Assembly: GCA_963575745.1 (NCBI GenBank)
Contig: CAUYUJ010015505.1
Span: forward strand, 771,896 to 835,895
Length of the DNA: 64,000 nucleotides
From: Prorocentrum cordatum
Lineage: Eukaryota; Sar; Dinophyceae; Prorocentrales; Prorocentraceae
Direction of reading: 5' to 3'
Shown: positions 60,062-62,185 of the stretch, in pieces
How the letters are laid out: every line of letters starts with the position of its first letter
Numbering within the stretch: the stretch's first letter is position 1
Program-made: the position numbers and the translations under genes
The notes under the pieces: generated by a model
Seen by the model: the letters and a program-made list of their open reading frames with translations, nothing else
Told to the model about the DNA's origin: nothing
Databases searched by the model: none

Positions 60062-60193
60062 GCTTCCTCCTGCTCCTCCTTCTCCTGATCCTCCTCATCC
60101 CCATCCCCCTCCTCCTCCTCCTCCTCCTCCTCCTCCTCCTTCCAGGCAGCTCCAAGTTGATCGTCTCGATGTCGCGGGCGGGGTCGACGGAGC
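17247..60193 (-). CDS. YchF/OLA1-family ATPase, partial, exons dispersed over about 43 kb
   Basis: Minus-strand pieces, in order: 60153-60193, 59510-59581, 58465-58530, (candidate 40568-40615), 28258-28300 and 17247-17350. They read [58 protein letters not shown] and [15 protein letters not shown] followed by [11 protein letters not shown], which follow the YchF/OLA1 order closely. Donors are GA, GC, GA, GC and GA; acceptors are AG; the adjacent joins 60153/59581, 59510/58530 and 28258/17350 keep frame. NVAE is the family's altered G4 motif (NxxE, linked to ATP over GTP preference) and SAA fits G5. The P-loop, switch regions and C-terminal TGS domain are outside or not found, as is the expected LLTxKP segment before VLY. 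Two decayed or separate loci, or an assembly join, are alternatives to one gene. Confidence 0.72.
17427..17520. repeat. GGA tract
   Basis: GGA run 77 bases 5' (minus sense) of the OLA1-like exon; polypyrimidine on the sense strand ahead of the acceptor. Confidence 0.9.
17626..17955 (-). CDS. Possible hydrophobic exon or fragment, unidentified
   Basis: An open minus-strand frame contains [18 protein letters not shown] and [19 protein letters not shown], two hydrophobic stretches split by a Pro-rich turn. The style resembles the retrocopied membrane protein at 1-1184. No splice sites, start or homology could be settled, so it may be noncoding. Confidence 0.2.
   Translation of the reverse strand: MVFGVSKWRSRYSVGLSFGSARCSCRSDWRVCPTAGNFSESESFLIVVAPIAFSPGPPAPPAPSLQFPLLLFVLVPSSLIIRILFRLVSSPSPIAHSTMGSGLRVPGSL
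18340..18870 (+). repeat. CCAAGAGGC-family degenerate repeat
   Basis: Quasi-periodic (about 10-13 bases) copies of CCCCAAGAGGC and variants such as CCAAGACG. The same family recurs at 19270-19350 and 22237-22430 (reversed), 33290-34200, 37060-37270, 45655-46150 and 46530-46860. Confidence 0.85.
18919..18975. repeat. GTC/GAC microsatellite
   Basis: About 17 GTC triplets; poly-Val, poly-Ser and poly-Asp frames arise from it. Confidence 0.9.
19199..19380 (-). repeat. 3' module of the CCAAGAGGC family, reversed
   Basis: The reverse strand of 19199-19272 reads CTTCCTTTGTGTGCTGCCC ... GGGCATCGTTTCTAGATGGG, nearly identical over about 70 bases to 46857-46930 and related to 34498-34553. In the same reversed orientation it is preceded by CCAAGACG-type repeats (19275-19350), so it looks like one end of that family. 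Confidence 0.7.
19381..19696. other. No gene seen
   Basis: Unique-looking sequence with short open frames only; nothing supportable. Confidence 0.4.
19697..20185. repeat. GCTAT pentamer array switching to GCTAA
   Basis: GCTAT copies (with GCTGT, GCTCT and GCTTT variants) run 19697-20062 and turn into AGCTA/GCTAA units to about 20180. The Cys/Tyr/Leu-rich and Met/Cys-rich frames are artefacts of the five-base period. Confidence 0.95.
20186..20721. other. Possible 3' untranslated part of the seven-helix retrogene
   Basis: No ORF with support. On the minus strand this follows the stop of the gene at 20722-22161, so some may be its copied 3' UTR. No poly(T) on the plus strand marks a poly(A) tail. 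Two near-repeats of CTGGGGGAACCGC lie at about 20200-20240. Confidence 0.35.
20722..22161 (-). CDS. Intronless seven-helix membrane protein (retrogene), 479 aa
   Basis: One uninterrupted frame from the ATG at 22161; this start is favoured because a spliced-leader relic ends 55 bases upstream. Residues 1-105 are soluble and Ser/Arg-rich with an acidic [11 protein letters not shown] patch. Seven hydrophobic helices fall at about 107-131, 155-175, 207-233, 243-265, 317-346, 353-372 and 436-461. The loops after helix 4 (about 50 residues) and helix 6 (about 60) are long and charged; the last helix is preceded by [14 protein letters not shown]. That pattern (long inner loops 4-5 and 6-7, short outer loops) matches the insect gustatory/odorant receptor and GRL (7TMIC) superfamily, but no signature residue proves it. 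Location is a membrane; ligand and function unknown. It lies inside the long putative OLA1 intron, same strand. The absence of any stop suggests it is functional or young. Confidence 0.75.
   Translation of the reverse strand: MTESTWSGTRRHRIGSISRYTERSTTDNLDRRHRTGFQSWADSPVSTRSFVEQVSSSESDSSESDLFRLRHTESNSDIGTLHGCNVFEVFGVTKLAELNTSSRFSIPGRILVVALSSMSSASFSIHGLLVSQRWSPGYVFPRPEFEIGTAAFLEWLENGAVAFIYFVLGVIFPMLTRHKHVQLERTLSVANRYSWAEAEANLISRYANICFSYVVWSATFVLGMFAPVLIWLPRLYGDDITEQIRVCFWVEVSVFIWSISMLFIGPSRVEEIGTKAVESVVAGVCKELDDMSTESIRWERVLSIVKATDYLLADTFQWSCLGRLVVVRVSMLFSLAAGFGCVGIVHYNEATRKGAMLCGVLSAACGCTVLYRLGCISRNCSNTRPGSYDLAAILIQKMVEHTTEEEDEECRDAFRQLSLYLRERTLGVELLGTRITPTLVANLALRTCFYIPAGVAVIEGIWNKKGQYSGHSRNPNERM
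22217..22238 (-). other. Relict spliced leader of the seven-helix retrogene
   Basis: The minus strand reads CCGTAGCCAGTTTGGCTC then AAG, one base (G for T) different from the dinoflagellate leader. The intervening 55 bases up to the ATG at 22161 would be the original 5' UTR. Confidence 0.85.
22237..22430 (-). repeat. CCAAGAGGC-family repeat, reversed
   Basis: Repeats of TCTTGGGGGCC directly upstream of the leader relic on the minus strand. Starts GAGGTGCCTCGGAGAGCTTC, a phrase shared with 19350-19368 (GGTGCCTCGGAGAGCTTC). Confidence 0.8.
22600..23200. repeat. 81-bp tandem repeat, about 8 copies
   Basis: Units recur about every 80 bases around CACCCCCTTGTGGCGTCGAG and ACGCCTGCCACGCTTTGCG. 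The first half uses GCGAGCCCGAAACGGATAGC; the second uses CTGGACGACCGNCGTGCATAG. As 81 is 27 codons, a 237-codon minus-strand frame stays open; not called a gene. Confidence 0.9.
23196..23580. repeat. Copies of the GCCCGCCCTCC family
   Basis: Units with GCGCGGCGCTATGGCGAGAA, TGTTCAAAA, GCCGCCCTCC and AACGGTTGCA at 23196-23265, plus a diverged unit at 23517-23575. The same family forms a tandem run at 47840-48110. Confidence 0.6.
23581..24444. other. No gene supported
   Basis: Contains a plus-strand frame of 148 codons (23593-24039) rich in Arg, Glu and Gly without motif, signal peptide or membrane helix; its coding status is open. Confidence 0.35.
24445..24613. mobile_element. TIR element, family II, degenerate copy
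   Basis: Shares its interior with 32685-32867 (AGGGAACCCTCTGAGAGGG, CTTGGCCATGGATGCCACCG, CTGCCCTCCTCAGACAGGGA). Its ends ACTACGGTGGCGGCAG and AACACCCCCCCCGTACG are decayed versions of that copy's inverted ends. Confidence 0.6.
24933..25085. mobile_element. TIR element, family I, copy 2
   Basis: Left end AGGTCCCCCTATACAGGCGGA, right end CTGCAGAGGGACAGGCCCGA, A-rich core with CGAAAAATCAAACAGAG. It directly follows a candidate minus-strand exon at 25095-25186. Confidence 0.7.
25095..25186 (-). CDS. Candidate exon, unidentified protein
   Basis: After a GAGCAG acceptor the minus strand encodes [17 protein letters not shown] then [16 protein letters not shown], with balanced, protein-like composition that stands out from its surroundings, and it ends against a family I TIR element. 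I do not recognise the protein. It lies within the putative OLA1 intron but does not match that family, so it may be part of another gene or a fragment. Confidence 0.35.
25209..25245. repeat. Perfect hairpin
   Basis: GGCGGAAGCGGGCGC and its exact reverse complement separated by 7 bases. It sits among short direct repeats of GGGAGCGAGCAGGGAGGGGCG (25190-25305). Confidence 0.85.
25310..27545. other. No gene supported; one weak internal duplication
   Basis: Long anonymous stretch. A block of about 50 bases with CCCGACGTCGTG and GATCCCCA occurs at about 26092-26142 and again at 26573-26622. Open frames up to about 200 codons exist on both strands but none has a recognisable feature. Confidence 0.4.
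27546..27922. repeat. Long GGA tract
   Basis: About 375 bases of nearly uninterrupted GGA triplets with a few GGGA and GAGC interruptions; the longest of its kind here. Confidence 0.95.
28258..28300 (-). CDS. OLA1-like micro-exon with G4 motif
   Basis: 43 bases following GTGCCGCCAG, phase 0, encoding [18 protein letters not shown] occupies the G4 position, where YchF/OLA1 proteins have NxxE in place of NKxD. It ends CACAG before GCGGGG (GC donor); joined to 17350 it gives GTGNKYTEE in frame. The acceptor lies about 10 bases from a family I TIR element. Confidence 0.78.
28308..28461. mobile_element. TIR element, family I, copy 3
   Basis: Right end CCTGTAGAGGGACACGCCCGA matches the family; the left end CCCCGGGCCCCCCACAGGCGG is a diverged inverted copy. 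The core has AAATTAAACATACC. Directly 5' (minus sense) of the OLA1-like micro-exon. Confidence 0.6.
28462..29129. other. No gene supported
   Basis: Should precede the OLA1-like micro-exon, but no segment ending in the expected LLTxKP was found. A minus-strand peptide [19 protein letters not shown] (about 29040-29105) was considered and left unassigned. Confidence 0.3.
29130..29475. repeat. CGCTGCCGCC tandem repeat, about 65 bp period
   Basis: About five diverged units containing GCCACGCTGCCGCCC, GTGGCCGCC and CGTGCGCTGGYTGG. Confidence 0.75.
29476..29949. other. No gene supported
   Basis: Begins with TTGCACCACATAGCTTGCAC-type units (29490-29530), a motif scattered at 44015-44130, 45415-45530, 46205-46295, 46975-47035 and 47690-47780. 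Confidence 0.4.
29950..30125. mobile_element. TIR element, family I, copy 4
   Basis: Starts TCGGGCCTGCGCCCCTACAA and ends CTGCAGGGGGACAGGCCCGG, inverted copies; A-rich core. Confidence 0.7.
30330..31365. repeat. 12-bp satellite of TCGATCTCACNA
   Basis: More than 80 imperfect 12-base units such as ATCGATCTCACA, with GATC or ATCGAT in most of them. Twelve bases equal four codons, so Ile/Val/Arg/Ser and Asp/Cys/Glu-rich frames remain open on both strands; none is called coding. Confidence 0.95.
31366..31510. repeat. CACCGACGGGACACC tandem repeat
   Basis: Short GC-rich units (CGCCACCGACGGGACACC, CAGGCCACCGACCGG) directly continue the GATC satellite. Confidence 0.75.
31511..32165. other. No gene seen
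   Basis: A pyrimidine-rich stretch at 31815-31960; otherwise anonymous. Confidence 0.4.
32166..32412. repeat. CA, GCAC and AAACAC compound microsatellite
   Basis: CA units, then GCAC units (32195-32285), then about 17 copies of AAACAC (32310-32390), then CA again. Thr/His and Cys/Val frames result. Confidence 0.97.
32685..32867. mobile_element. TIR element, family II
   Basis: GGCCTCTACGGTGGGGGCAT at the left and, reversed, GGCCTTACGGTGGGGGCGT at the right. About 183 bp, non-coding; a degenerate relative is at 24445-24613. Confidence 0.75.
32930..33130. repeat. Short GGCGCACNTGGA-type repeat
   Basis: Degenerate 9-12 base units (CTGGAGCAG, TGGCGCACG, TGGCGCGCG). Helical-looking plus-strand and collagen-like minus-strand peptides come from it. 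Confidence 0.6.
33290..34200 (+). repeat. CCAAGAGGC family, four consecutive units
   Basis: Each unit opens with a GATCGATCTCCTCCAAGAT-like phrase (about 33296, 33557, 33742, 33938) and continues in CCCCAAGAGGC repeats. The first two end with a phrase like CGGCGAGAAGGCCAACATC then AAGGNTGTGGNNACATG. Units are about 190-270 bp. Confidence 0.88.
34200..34435. repeat. CTCC/CCT pyrimidine tract
   Basis: Plus-strand pyrimidine run of CTCCTC and CCCTCC units. Confidence 0.92.
34498..34553 (+). repeat. 3' module of the CCAAGAGGC family
   Basis: GGTCAAGGCAACTCGTC then GGGCATCGTTTCTGGATGGG, matching 46857-46930 and the reverse of 19199-19272. Confidence 0.65.
34554..36436. other. No gene supported; GGA or CTCC runs within
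   Basis: Purine runs at 34855-34970, CTCC at 35065-35095 and GGA at 35384-35430. The stretch 35590-36270 has a more even composition, with a plus-strand frame of 82 codons (35595-35843) and a minus-strand frame of 239 codons (35498-36217). Neither shows a domain, so neither is called. Confidence 0.35.
36437..36615. repeat. Imperfect inverted repeat
   Basis: CGCGCTCCGCTACTCGCAAAG (36457-36477) is matched by CTTTGCGAGGAGTGGAACGCG (36572-36592) on the other strand, with weaker outer pairing. Could be a decayed TIR element. Confidence 0.55.
37060..37270 (+). repeat. CCAAGAGGC-family fragment
   Basis: GGGCCCAGCAAGGGCTCCAA, CCCCAAGATGG and GGGCCCAAGAGTCCC units; degenerate. Confidence 0.6.
37320..38195. 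repeat. ATG/GAT trinucleotide tract
   Basis: About 870 bases of GAT/ATG/GTG triplets. Three frames stay open and give poly-Met, poly-Asp and poly-His/Ile peptides up to 378 codons. Treated as microsatellite, not as an acidic protein gene. Confidence 0.92.
38196..39079. other. No gene supported
   Basis: GC-rich anonymous sequence with overlapping open frames on both strands, none with a recognised domain. Confidence 0.35.
39080..39225. repeat. Diverged tandem duplication
   Basis: GAGTGGCCCGGACACCACCCCAT (39081-39103) and GCGTGGCCCGAGCGCCACCCCAT (39175-39197) head two related blocks about 95 bases apart. Confidence 0.5.
39560..40290. repeat. ATG/GAT trinucleotide tract
   Basis: A second degenerate ATG/GAT tract. 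Its Met-rich plus-strand frame of 227 codons is an artefact. Confidence 0.9.
40568..40615 (-). CDS. Candidate OLA1-like exon
   Basis: Minus-strand [16 protein letters not shown] matches the acidic helix between the LEEGK segment and LLTxKP in YchF proteins (pattern [11 protein letters not shown]). Order and strand suit the other exons (58465 before, 28300 after). The 5' acceptor is ambiguous and LLTxKP does not follow in frame, so this is a possibility only. Confidence 0.35.
40683..40722. repeat. TA microsatellite
   Basis: TA repeats interrupted once by TTA. Confidence 0.95.
40945..41545 (+). repeat. 73-bp satellite, eight units plus a partial ninth
   Basis: TCACGCAGATCCGCGGGGTC recurs at 40945, 41018, 41090, 41162, 41235, 41308, 41381 and 41454, i.e. 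spacing of 73 or 72, with a partial unit at 41527. Units share TCCAAAAACACAGGG and ACATTTCTGAAATTCGGTG. The period is not a multiple of three, so frames rotate. Confidence 0.97.
41546..41665 (+). repeat. ATCGCAAGGTGTGGTAACC short repeat, three copies
   Basis: Copies at about 41538 (CATCGCAAGGCGTGGTACC), 41588 and 41635 (AATCGCCAGGTGTGGTAACC), about 50 bases apart. Confidence 0.7.
41803..41905. repeat. TA/TG microsatellite
   Basis: TA units with GTGTATA interruptions. Confidence 0.95.
41906..42287. other. No gene seen
   Basis: Anonymous sequence with a C-run (42097-42103). Confidence 0.4.
42288..42515 (+). repeat. About 75-bp tandem repeat, three units
   Basis: Units around TTCCTGGCACTTCAACGTCG / GTCCTGGAACTTCAGCGTCG / CTGAGACGTCAACGCTGCG, each followed by CGNATCAACGTGA-like sequence. 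A plus-strand frame shows matching [12 protein letters not shown] and [12 protein letters not shown] peptides, possibly coincidental. Confidence 0.7.
42645..42850 (+). repeat. GGGTGGCGGTTTGGCGG tandem repeat
   Basis: Two and a half units of about 90 bases with GTGCTCGCCGTCGCCGCCC and CGTCGCCGCCCGTCGTCTGG. Confidence 0.75.
43565..44086 (+). CDS. Open frame in duplication copy 1, unidentified
   Basis: 173 codons. The corresponding part of copy 2 is open in the same frame, sharing [24 protein letters not shown] and [10 protein letters not shown] hydrophobic stretch ([20 protein letters not shown]) precedes it. Conservation of frame hints at coding, but the hydrophobic part is GTC/ATC-rich and could be microsatellite-like. 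No start signal or family is recognised. Confidence 0.2.
   Translation: MSNPLQNLHHRRDGVISVVGVLCPSVISIGVVFVSIVTNTGIIIIACAGADVAMIARPPKWPTRPDGPAGKCPAVSATAAASVAPNYLAAARSSMRGPARTQRCTNQLQALIAIALPHWFCKPDCGWVGRMMARAVDWTKHNKQKLIATRRLHQIRCTTQIAQHILHHVGCTT
44702..45442 (+). CDS. Open frame in duplication copy 2, unidentified
   Basis: 246 codons; only the part from about 44980 aligns with the frame in copy 1. It has a hydrophobic run [17 protein letters not shown], then [19 protein letters not shown] and [16 protein letters not shown]. The N-terminal third may be noncoding. Confidence 0.2.
   Translation: MPDSFNKPWFRADFKNRLSRQGVQQQFSKMPAVALQWYLEITVGFLICGLWSDGPPTPHVQMVRTPLRACLGGGDPYQILPCGPPSCVGRARMSNSRQHLTHRREDTVIVTGVIRIGGVVGFAVVVVTIVTSTAAISIACTGVDVAMVPRPPKWPTRTEVPAGKCPAFSATAAVSVAPNCLAAARASMRGLARPQRYTSQLQALIAIAAAWLLQTKLRVGGWDDYASSGLDNSLRNKNRCTRHCAT
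45655..46150 (+). repeat. CCAAGAGGC-family repeat
   Basis: Dense CCCCAAGAGG and CCCCAGAGGCGCCCC units. Confidence 0.85.
46151..46529. repeat. TTGCACCAC units and a CCAAGAGGC-family tail
   Basis: Short TTGCACCACATAGATTGC units (46205-46295), then GCCTCGGCGAGGAAGCCAAA and a GGCTTCTTGGGGGGGGGCTG phrase that resembles the 3' part of the units at 33.3-33.7 kb. Confidence 0.6.
46530..46932 (+). repeat. CCAAGAGGC-family unit with intact 3' module
   Basis: Opens GCGATCGATCTCACCCAAGA, continues in CCCCAAGAGG repeats, then CCTCGGCGAGAATGCCAACT and, at 46857-46930, CTTCCTCTGTGTGCTGCCC to GGGCATCGTTTCTGGATGGG. The best-preserved example of the whole family here. Confidence 0.8.
47135..47365. repeat. 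GTT/GCT trinucleotide tract
   Basis: TGTTGCTGTTGTTG-type triplets; Val/Ala, Leu and Asn/Thr frames result. Confidence 0.92.
47395..47600. repeat. CGCGACCCACC repeat and a duplicated TCGGCGCCTGCGGC phrase
   Basis: About a dozen CGCGACCCACC-like units (47398-47530). AAAAAGTCGGCGCCTGCGGC (47543) recurs as AAAAAATCGGCGCCTGCGGC (47585). Confidence 0.8.
47840..48110 (+). repeat. GCCCGCCCTCC family, tandem run
   Basis: Three units of about 80-90 bases with a GCGCGGCGCTNNGGCGAGAC-like phrase, CATTTTNAACATG, GCCCGCCCTCCA and ACGGTTGCAAA. A further unit is at 48845-48900, and relatives lie at 23196-23580 and about 42550-42595. Confidence 0.75.
48243..48805 (+). repeat. 77-bp satellite, about eight units
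   Basis: GGGAGCTCCACCGAAGG recurs at about 48273, 48351, 48428, 48473, 48551, 48627, 48703 and 48781 (one unit is short, about 45 bases). Units share CACACCCAGCACAGCGCTTC, GTGGCCCCATAGGGAGC and GGGGGGCGCATGCGTCCGC. Confidence 0.95.
48955..49290. repeat. GGA tract
   Basis: GGA triplets with short interruptions, ending about 150 bases before the probable LINE 5' end. Confidence 0.92.
49520..50905 (+). CDS. LINE ORF1 protein, 461 aa
   Basis: A complete frame from [11 protein letters not shown] to RKEQRTE. Residues 18-36 form a small zinc-binding-like motif (W18, C20, C23, C34, C36). A helical, Glu/Lys/Leu-rich part at about 165-220 ([16 protein letters not shown]) should form a coiled coil, followed by an acidic patch ([11 protein letters not shown]), a Pro/Ala linker, a second Gln-rich helix near 290-335 and a Pro/Ser/Thr-rich tail. 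By analogy with other LINE ORF1 proteins it would bind element RNA and multimerise; that is inference. It is the only undamaged frame of the element. Confidence 0.75.
   Translation: MADRQARGARFSGPGLDWTCIPCGRHVKGHHWRCLCGTTFGRNDNLANPFPGGAHFDRGQDGRVRSRRSLSRPQAARQKDSSSNNNKAAHDIVKKTVLITRADMMNMPQAAKHVQEPPSDINELRKFKRHNHGRMLRLARLILATRVAGHSSTEAELELAVCKLMQSTAESVTKQLHELHTNRDKVIDRLKIIREKQQLLLEEEKGYEKNLGRLQASISELEDLDGDQGYEDCDEDDDMGEYSGGVAINTPRARSHPAGAAPPEGSAPVQPPAPPPAAPPPPQRAPSQANLDILLAGMHTLMNHIQVQSQAQEAQQKQIAELTNAVGFISRAQRVAGPPTPIIASSTAAATPACMPVPSTPPTSRRPSSPPPVERHAPTSPFPPAQRTPEGEQVPTTPIAPTPGPAASATGGYSPPLEMIDQPLLAPTQPLSNQGELTSGPNFSMTDTELRSPPRKEQRTE
50906..52284 (+). pseudogene. LINE region between ORF1 and the RNase H-like part, degraded
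   Basis: Open only in short pieces in different frames. Frames such as 51110-51700 and 51613-52086 look like decayed coding sequence ([30 protein letters not shown]-like fragments), but no domain can be named. Confidence 0.45.
52285..52870 (+). pseudogene. LINE RNase H-like domain, inactive
   Basis: LFTDGSVKP (52285), STESELVHR (52455), then after a frame change [19 protein letters not shown] (52675) and [17 protein letters not shown] (52809). These are the DGS, E and HVKGH..H.WN.LAD landmarks of this domain. The last Asp is Gly (LAG) and the frame is broken, so no activity is expected. RNase H placed before the endonuclease is unusual among LINEs, where it normally follows the reverse transcriptase. 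Confidence 0.7.
52975..53872 (+). pseudogene. LINE apurinic-endonuclease-like domain
   Basis: In frame: AAQFNARS (53000), [13 protein letters not shown] (53110), [10 protein letters not shown] (53455), [11 protein letters not shown] (53643) and NGHLPLF (53736). These are the N, QE, D.N.R, IDY and DH.P stations of the exonuclease-endonuclease-phosphatase fold. The final Asp-His pair reads Gly-His, so cleavage would probably be impaired. This 444-codon frame is the longest undamaged part of ORF2. Confidence 0.75.
53815..55730 (+). pseudogene. LINE reverse transcriptase domain, frameshifted
   Basis: Spread over at least four frame segments. Landmarks: linker helices (53815-54510); [13 protein letters not shown] at 54736, in a different frame from its surroundings; [11 protein letters not shown] (motif A, 55122); and [13 protein letters not shown] (55562), where the catalytic YADD/FADD box reads FAND, replacing the first Asp with Asn. 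A fingers/thumb-like stretch follows to about 56230 ([17 protein letters not shown]). Inactive copy. Confidence 0.75.
56260..56793 (+). pseudogene. LINE zinc-finger segment
   Basis: [14 protein letters not shown] leads a helical part and then two Cys/His motifs: [20 protein letters not shown] then VH (56506-56570), a C2H2 finger, and [20 protein letters not shown] (56608-56670), ending in a Cys. This 177-codon frame is intact. Zinc fingers after the reverse transcriptase are common in LINEs and probably serve template or target binding. Confidence 0.65.
56800..57993 (+). pseudogene. LINE C-terminal methyltransferase-like domain, broken
   Basis: Two frame segments: to about 57275 with [40 protein letters not shown] and [10 protein letters not shown]; then from about 57260 with [57 protein letters not shown] and [11 protein letters not shown]. 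The layout recalls the methyltransferase-like C-terminus of dinoflagellate retroelements (usual GPPC..W. near NPPSPG here, QCxFGAxxRKPT later). If so, the PPC cysteine is Ser. Retrotransposon-borne cytosine methyltransferases are known from dinoflagellates; assignment here is by motif memory, not search. Confidence 0.5.
57994..58364 (+). other. LINE 3' untranslated region
   Basis: Follows the stop after STNPWDL and precedes the GAAT tail. A 145-codon overlapping frame (57854-58291) is considered incidental. Confidence 0.5.
58365..58418 (+). repeat. GAAT tail of the LINE
   Basis: About 13 GAAT units at the 3' end of the element, a microsatellite tail of the kind many LINEs carry instead of poly(A). 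Confidence 0.9.
58465..58530 (-). CDS. OLA1-like exon
   Basis: 66 bases after CACAAGCAG, phase 0 to 0: [20 protein letters not shown] then GK, matching the helix ..E..LL.K.L..LE.GK of YchF. The exon ends AAG before GAAGCTC (GA donor). The LINE tail ends 47 bases downstream, so the insertion nearly hit the donor. Confidence 0.75.
58531..59509. other. Putative OLA1 intron, no other gene seen
   Basis: 980 bases between two in-phase exons. Contains G- and GGA-rich sequence (58600-58720) and unique sequence. A minus-strand frame at 58527-59009 has a hydrophobic run ([17 protein letters not shown]) but lies wholly within the intron. Confidence 0.5.
59510..59581 (-). CDS. OLA1-like exon
   Basis: 72 bases: [19 protein letters not shown] then DVRGK, following the family pattern ELILADL.QLE+R...L. 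Acceptor GAGGGAG/GAGCTG, donor AAG/GCGCGC. The five bases GAGCT occur at both ends of the upstream intron. Confidence 0.82.
59582..60152. repeat. Intron filled with TCC, ACC and ATC triplets
   Basis: Of 571 bases nearly all are trinucleotide repeat: TCC (59582-59780), CAC/ACC (59788-59830), ATC (59830-60060), TCC (60098-60142). The ATC part produces His, Ile and Met/Asp frames. Confidence 0.9.
60153..60193 (-). CDS. OLA1-like exon
   Basis: 41 bases after [24 protein letters not shown] (the first G is split with the previous exon), the highly conserved DP..DI.TIN..L segment of YchF/OLA1. Ends TTG before GAGCTGCC (GA donor). Upstream exons with the P-loop were not found in the remaining 3.8 kb. 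Confidence 0.85.
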
Positions 60194-60387
60194 CTGGCGG
60201 CGAGGAAAGAAACGGGAGGACGGCGCCGACGGGGTCAGGACGCCATCGCCGTCCCAAGGCCGATTGGCCAAAGGGGAGGGGGCGCCGAAGGAGCGCAGAA
60301 GGTTGCGGGAGCGACTGGCGCCGCGAGTCTCTCGGAGAGCGGGGGTGGTTACGAGTCAACGGCAGCCACGTAGACAAGAGCAGAAGG

Positions 60388-60442
<55 letters not shown>

Positions 60443-60455
60443 AATGATAATGATA

Positions 60456-60500
<45 letters not shown>

Positions 60501-60835
60501 CTCATGCTCATGCTGATGACAGTGCTGATGATGATGGTGACGATGCTGCTGCTGATGATGATGGTGGTGGTGATGATGCTCATCATGATGCTGATGATGC
60601 TGCTGATGTTGATGAGGGTGGTGCTGCTGATGATGACGATGGTGGTGATGCTGGATGATGATGATGATGCTGCTGATGATGATGACGATGATGGTGATGG
60701 CGGTGGTGATGCTGACAATGATGATGAAGACGGTGATGCTGCTGCTGGTGTTGTTGATGTTGGCCATGGTAGTGTCGGCACTGGTGGCGGTGATGATGAC
60801 GGTGATGACGGCGATGATGGTGATCATGACCTGTT
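60388..60835. repeat. ATG/GAT trinucleotide tract
   Basis: ATG triplets, pure at 60388-60500, then interrupted; Met/Asp/His frames are artefacts. Confidence 0.92.
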
Positions 60836-62185
60836 CCTCGGAAGATCTCGGGTGTCGAGCCGTGCCTGACAAAATTCTGTGGGGGGCTCCTACCAACCAA
60901 TCGTCCAGAATTGTTGCCAGGCTTTCGAAACGGAGCGGTAGCGATGAGATCGGGCCCTCAGCCCTGCTTCGGAGGCCTGCTCAAGCGTCCCAGGAAGACG
61001 TTTTTTTAATGGCCGTGCGAGTGGACGAGTGCATCGCGCAGGCATGCACACACACACACACACCAGACAGCGAATAGACCACACATGAGGAACGAGGAGG
61101 AGAAAATCGAGCCAGGGGCGCTCAAGGGTCACCTCAAAGAATCCTCTTCCTATCCATCGGAAGCGCAGATCACAACGGTGAGGACAATCACCATACTGAC
61201 GCATACAGTCGAAATTCATCGGCCCCCCTGCAGCCGTGAAGAGTGGGGGACAACCAGAACAGCACGTTCTAGCTGAGAAATCGCGAAATCGAACAGTGGA
61301 ACAAACTTCTCGGCAGCTGGATCGAAGGACGCTGACACCCATGTATGGACCAGAGAGCTTCGTGACATATCGAACTTGCTTGATCAATTGGTCGAGCTGG
61401 GCGCGGCTCACAATCGGGACCCATGTCTGCAGCCTCTTGAGGACGCCATCATTCCGAAGGGTATCAAGCGGGCGTTTCCTGTGTATTGCAACATGAAGTT
61501 TAGCGTAACACGCCTGGCCATGGTCATGATCGATAGAGCAGCCGACAGTGTAACAAACGTGATGCCAACATTAAAAGTCAGGAGCGAATGCTGATATCAT
61601 CTCTGCCGATGTCCACTGCTACATCTGGCAATGCAGCGACCATCAGACTCAATAACCTCATCTATATCGTGTCGAGCTTGTTCAACAGCAGGACAACAAG
61701 CCGCAGCGCGAACTGTCGACACTGTCGACGCGGCAGACTGCCAGGGCAATTCTGCCGCCTAGGTACTCAGACCCAACAATTTGCAACGAGCAGTCGTAAT
61801 GCATGAGAATGAGTGGCGCGGAACAGCCATCAAGAGCTGAAGCGTCTGTTTGCATTGCCCTAAGACAAGATATGGTACATTATGCAGTCGCAGCACGGGT
61901 CGAAAGACCGAAACGCTTACAGCGATGACCGACGAAAGAGTCACAGCTTGCCCAAGACTCATCTGGCAATGAGAATGCGCGTGACCGGACTTTCTGAAGG
62001 GGATCACGCCACCCAATGCGGCAACCTCGGGGCCTAATGCCGAGGTATTTCAAATTACGAGACACTGATGCTGAGTAGTTTGACATCTCGGTTCCGATCG
62101 ACCAGGACATGGAATTTCTTAGAATACAAGAAGAGACCAAAGGCCAGCCCAATCAGGATCAACGTGGCTCAGATCCGAGAGACCG
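60836..62185. other. No gene supported
   Basis: Lower-GC unique sequence with a small CA run (61048-61063). A minus-strand frame of 173 codons (60890-61411) and shorter plus frames show no domain. Confidence 0.35.
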
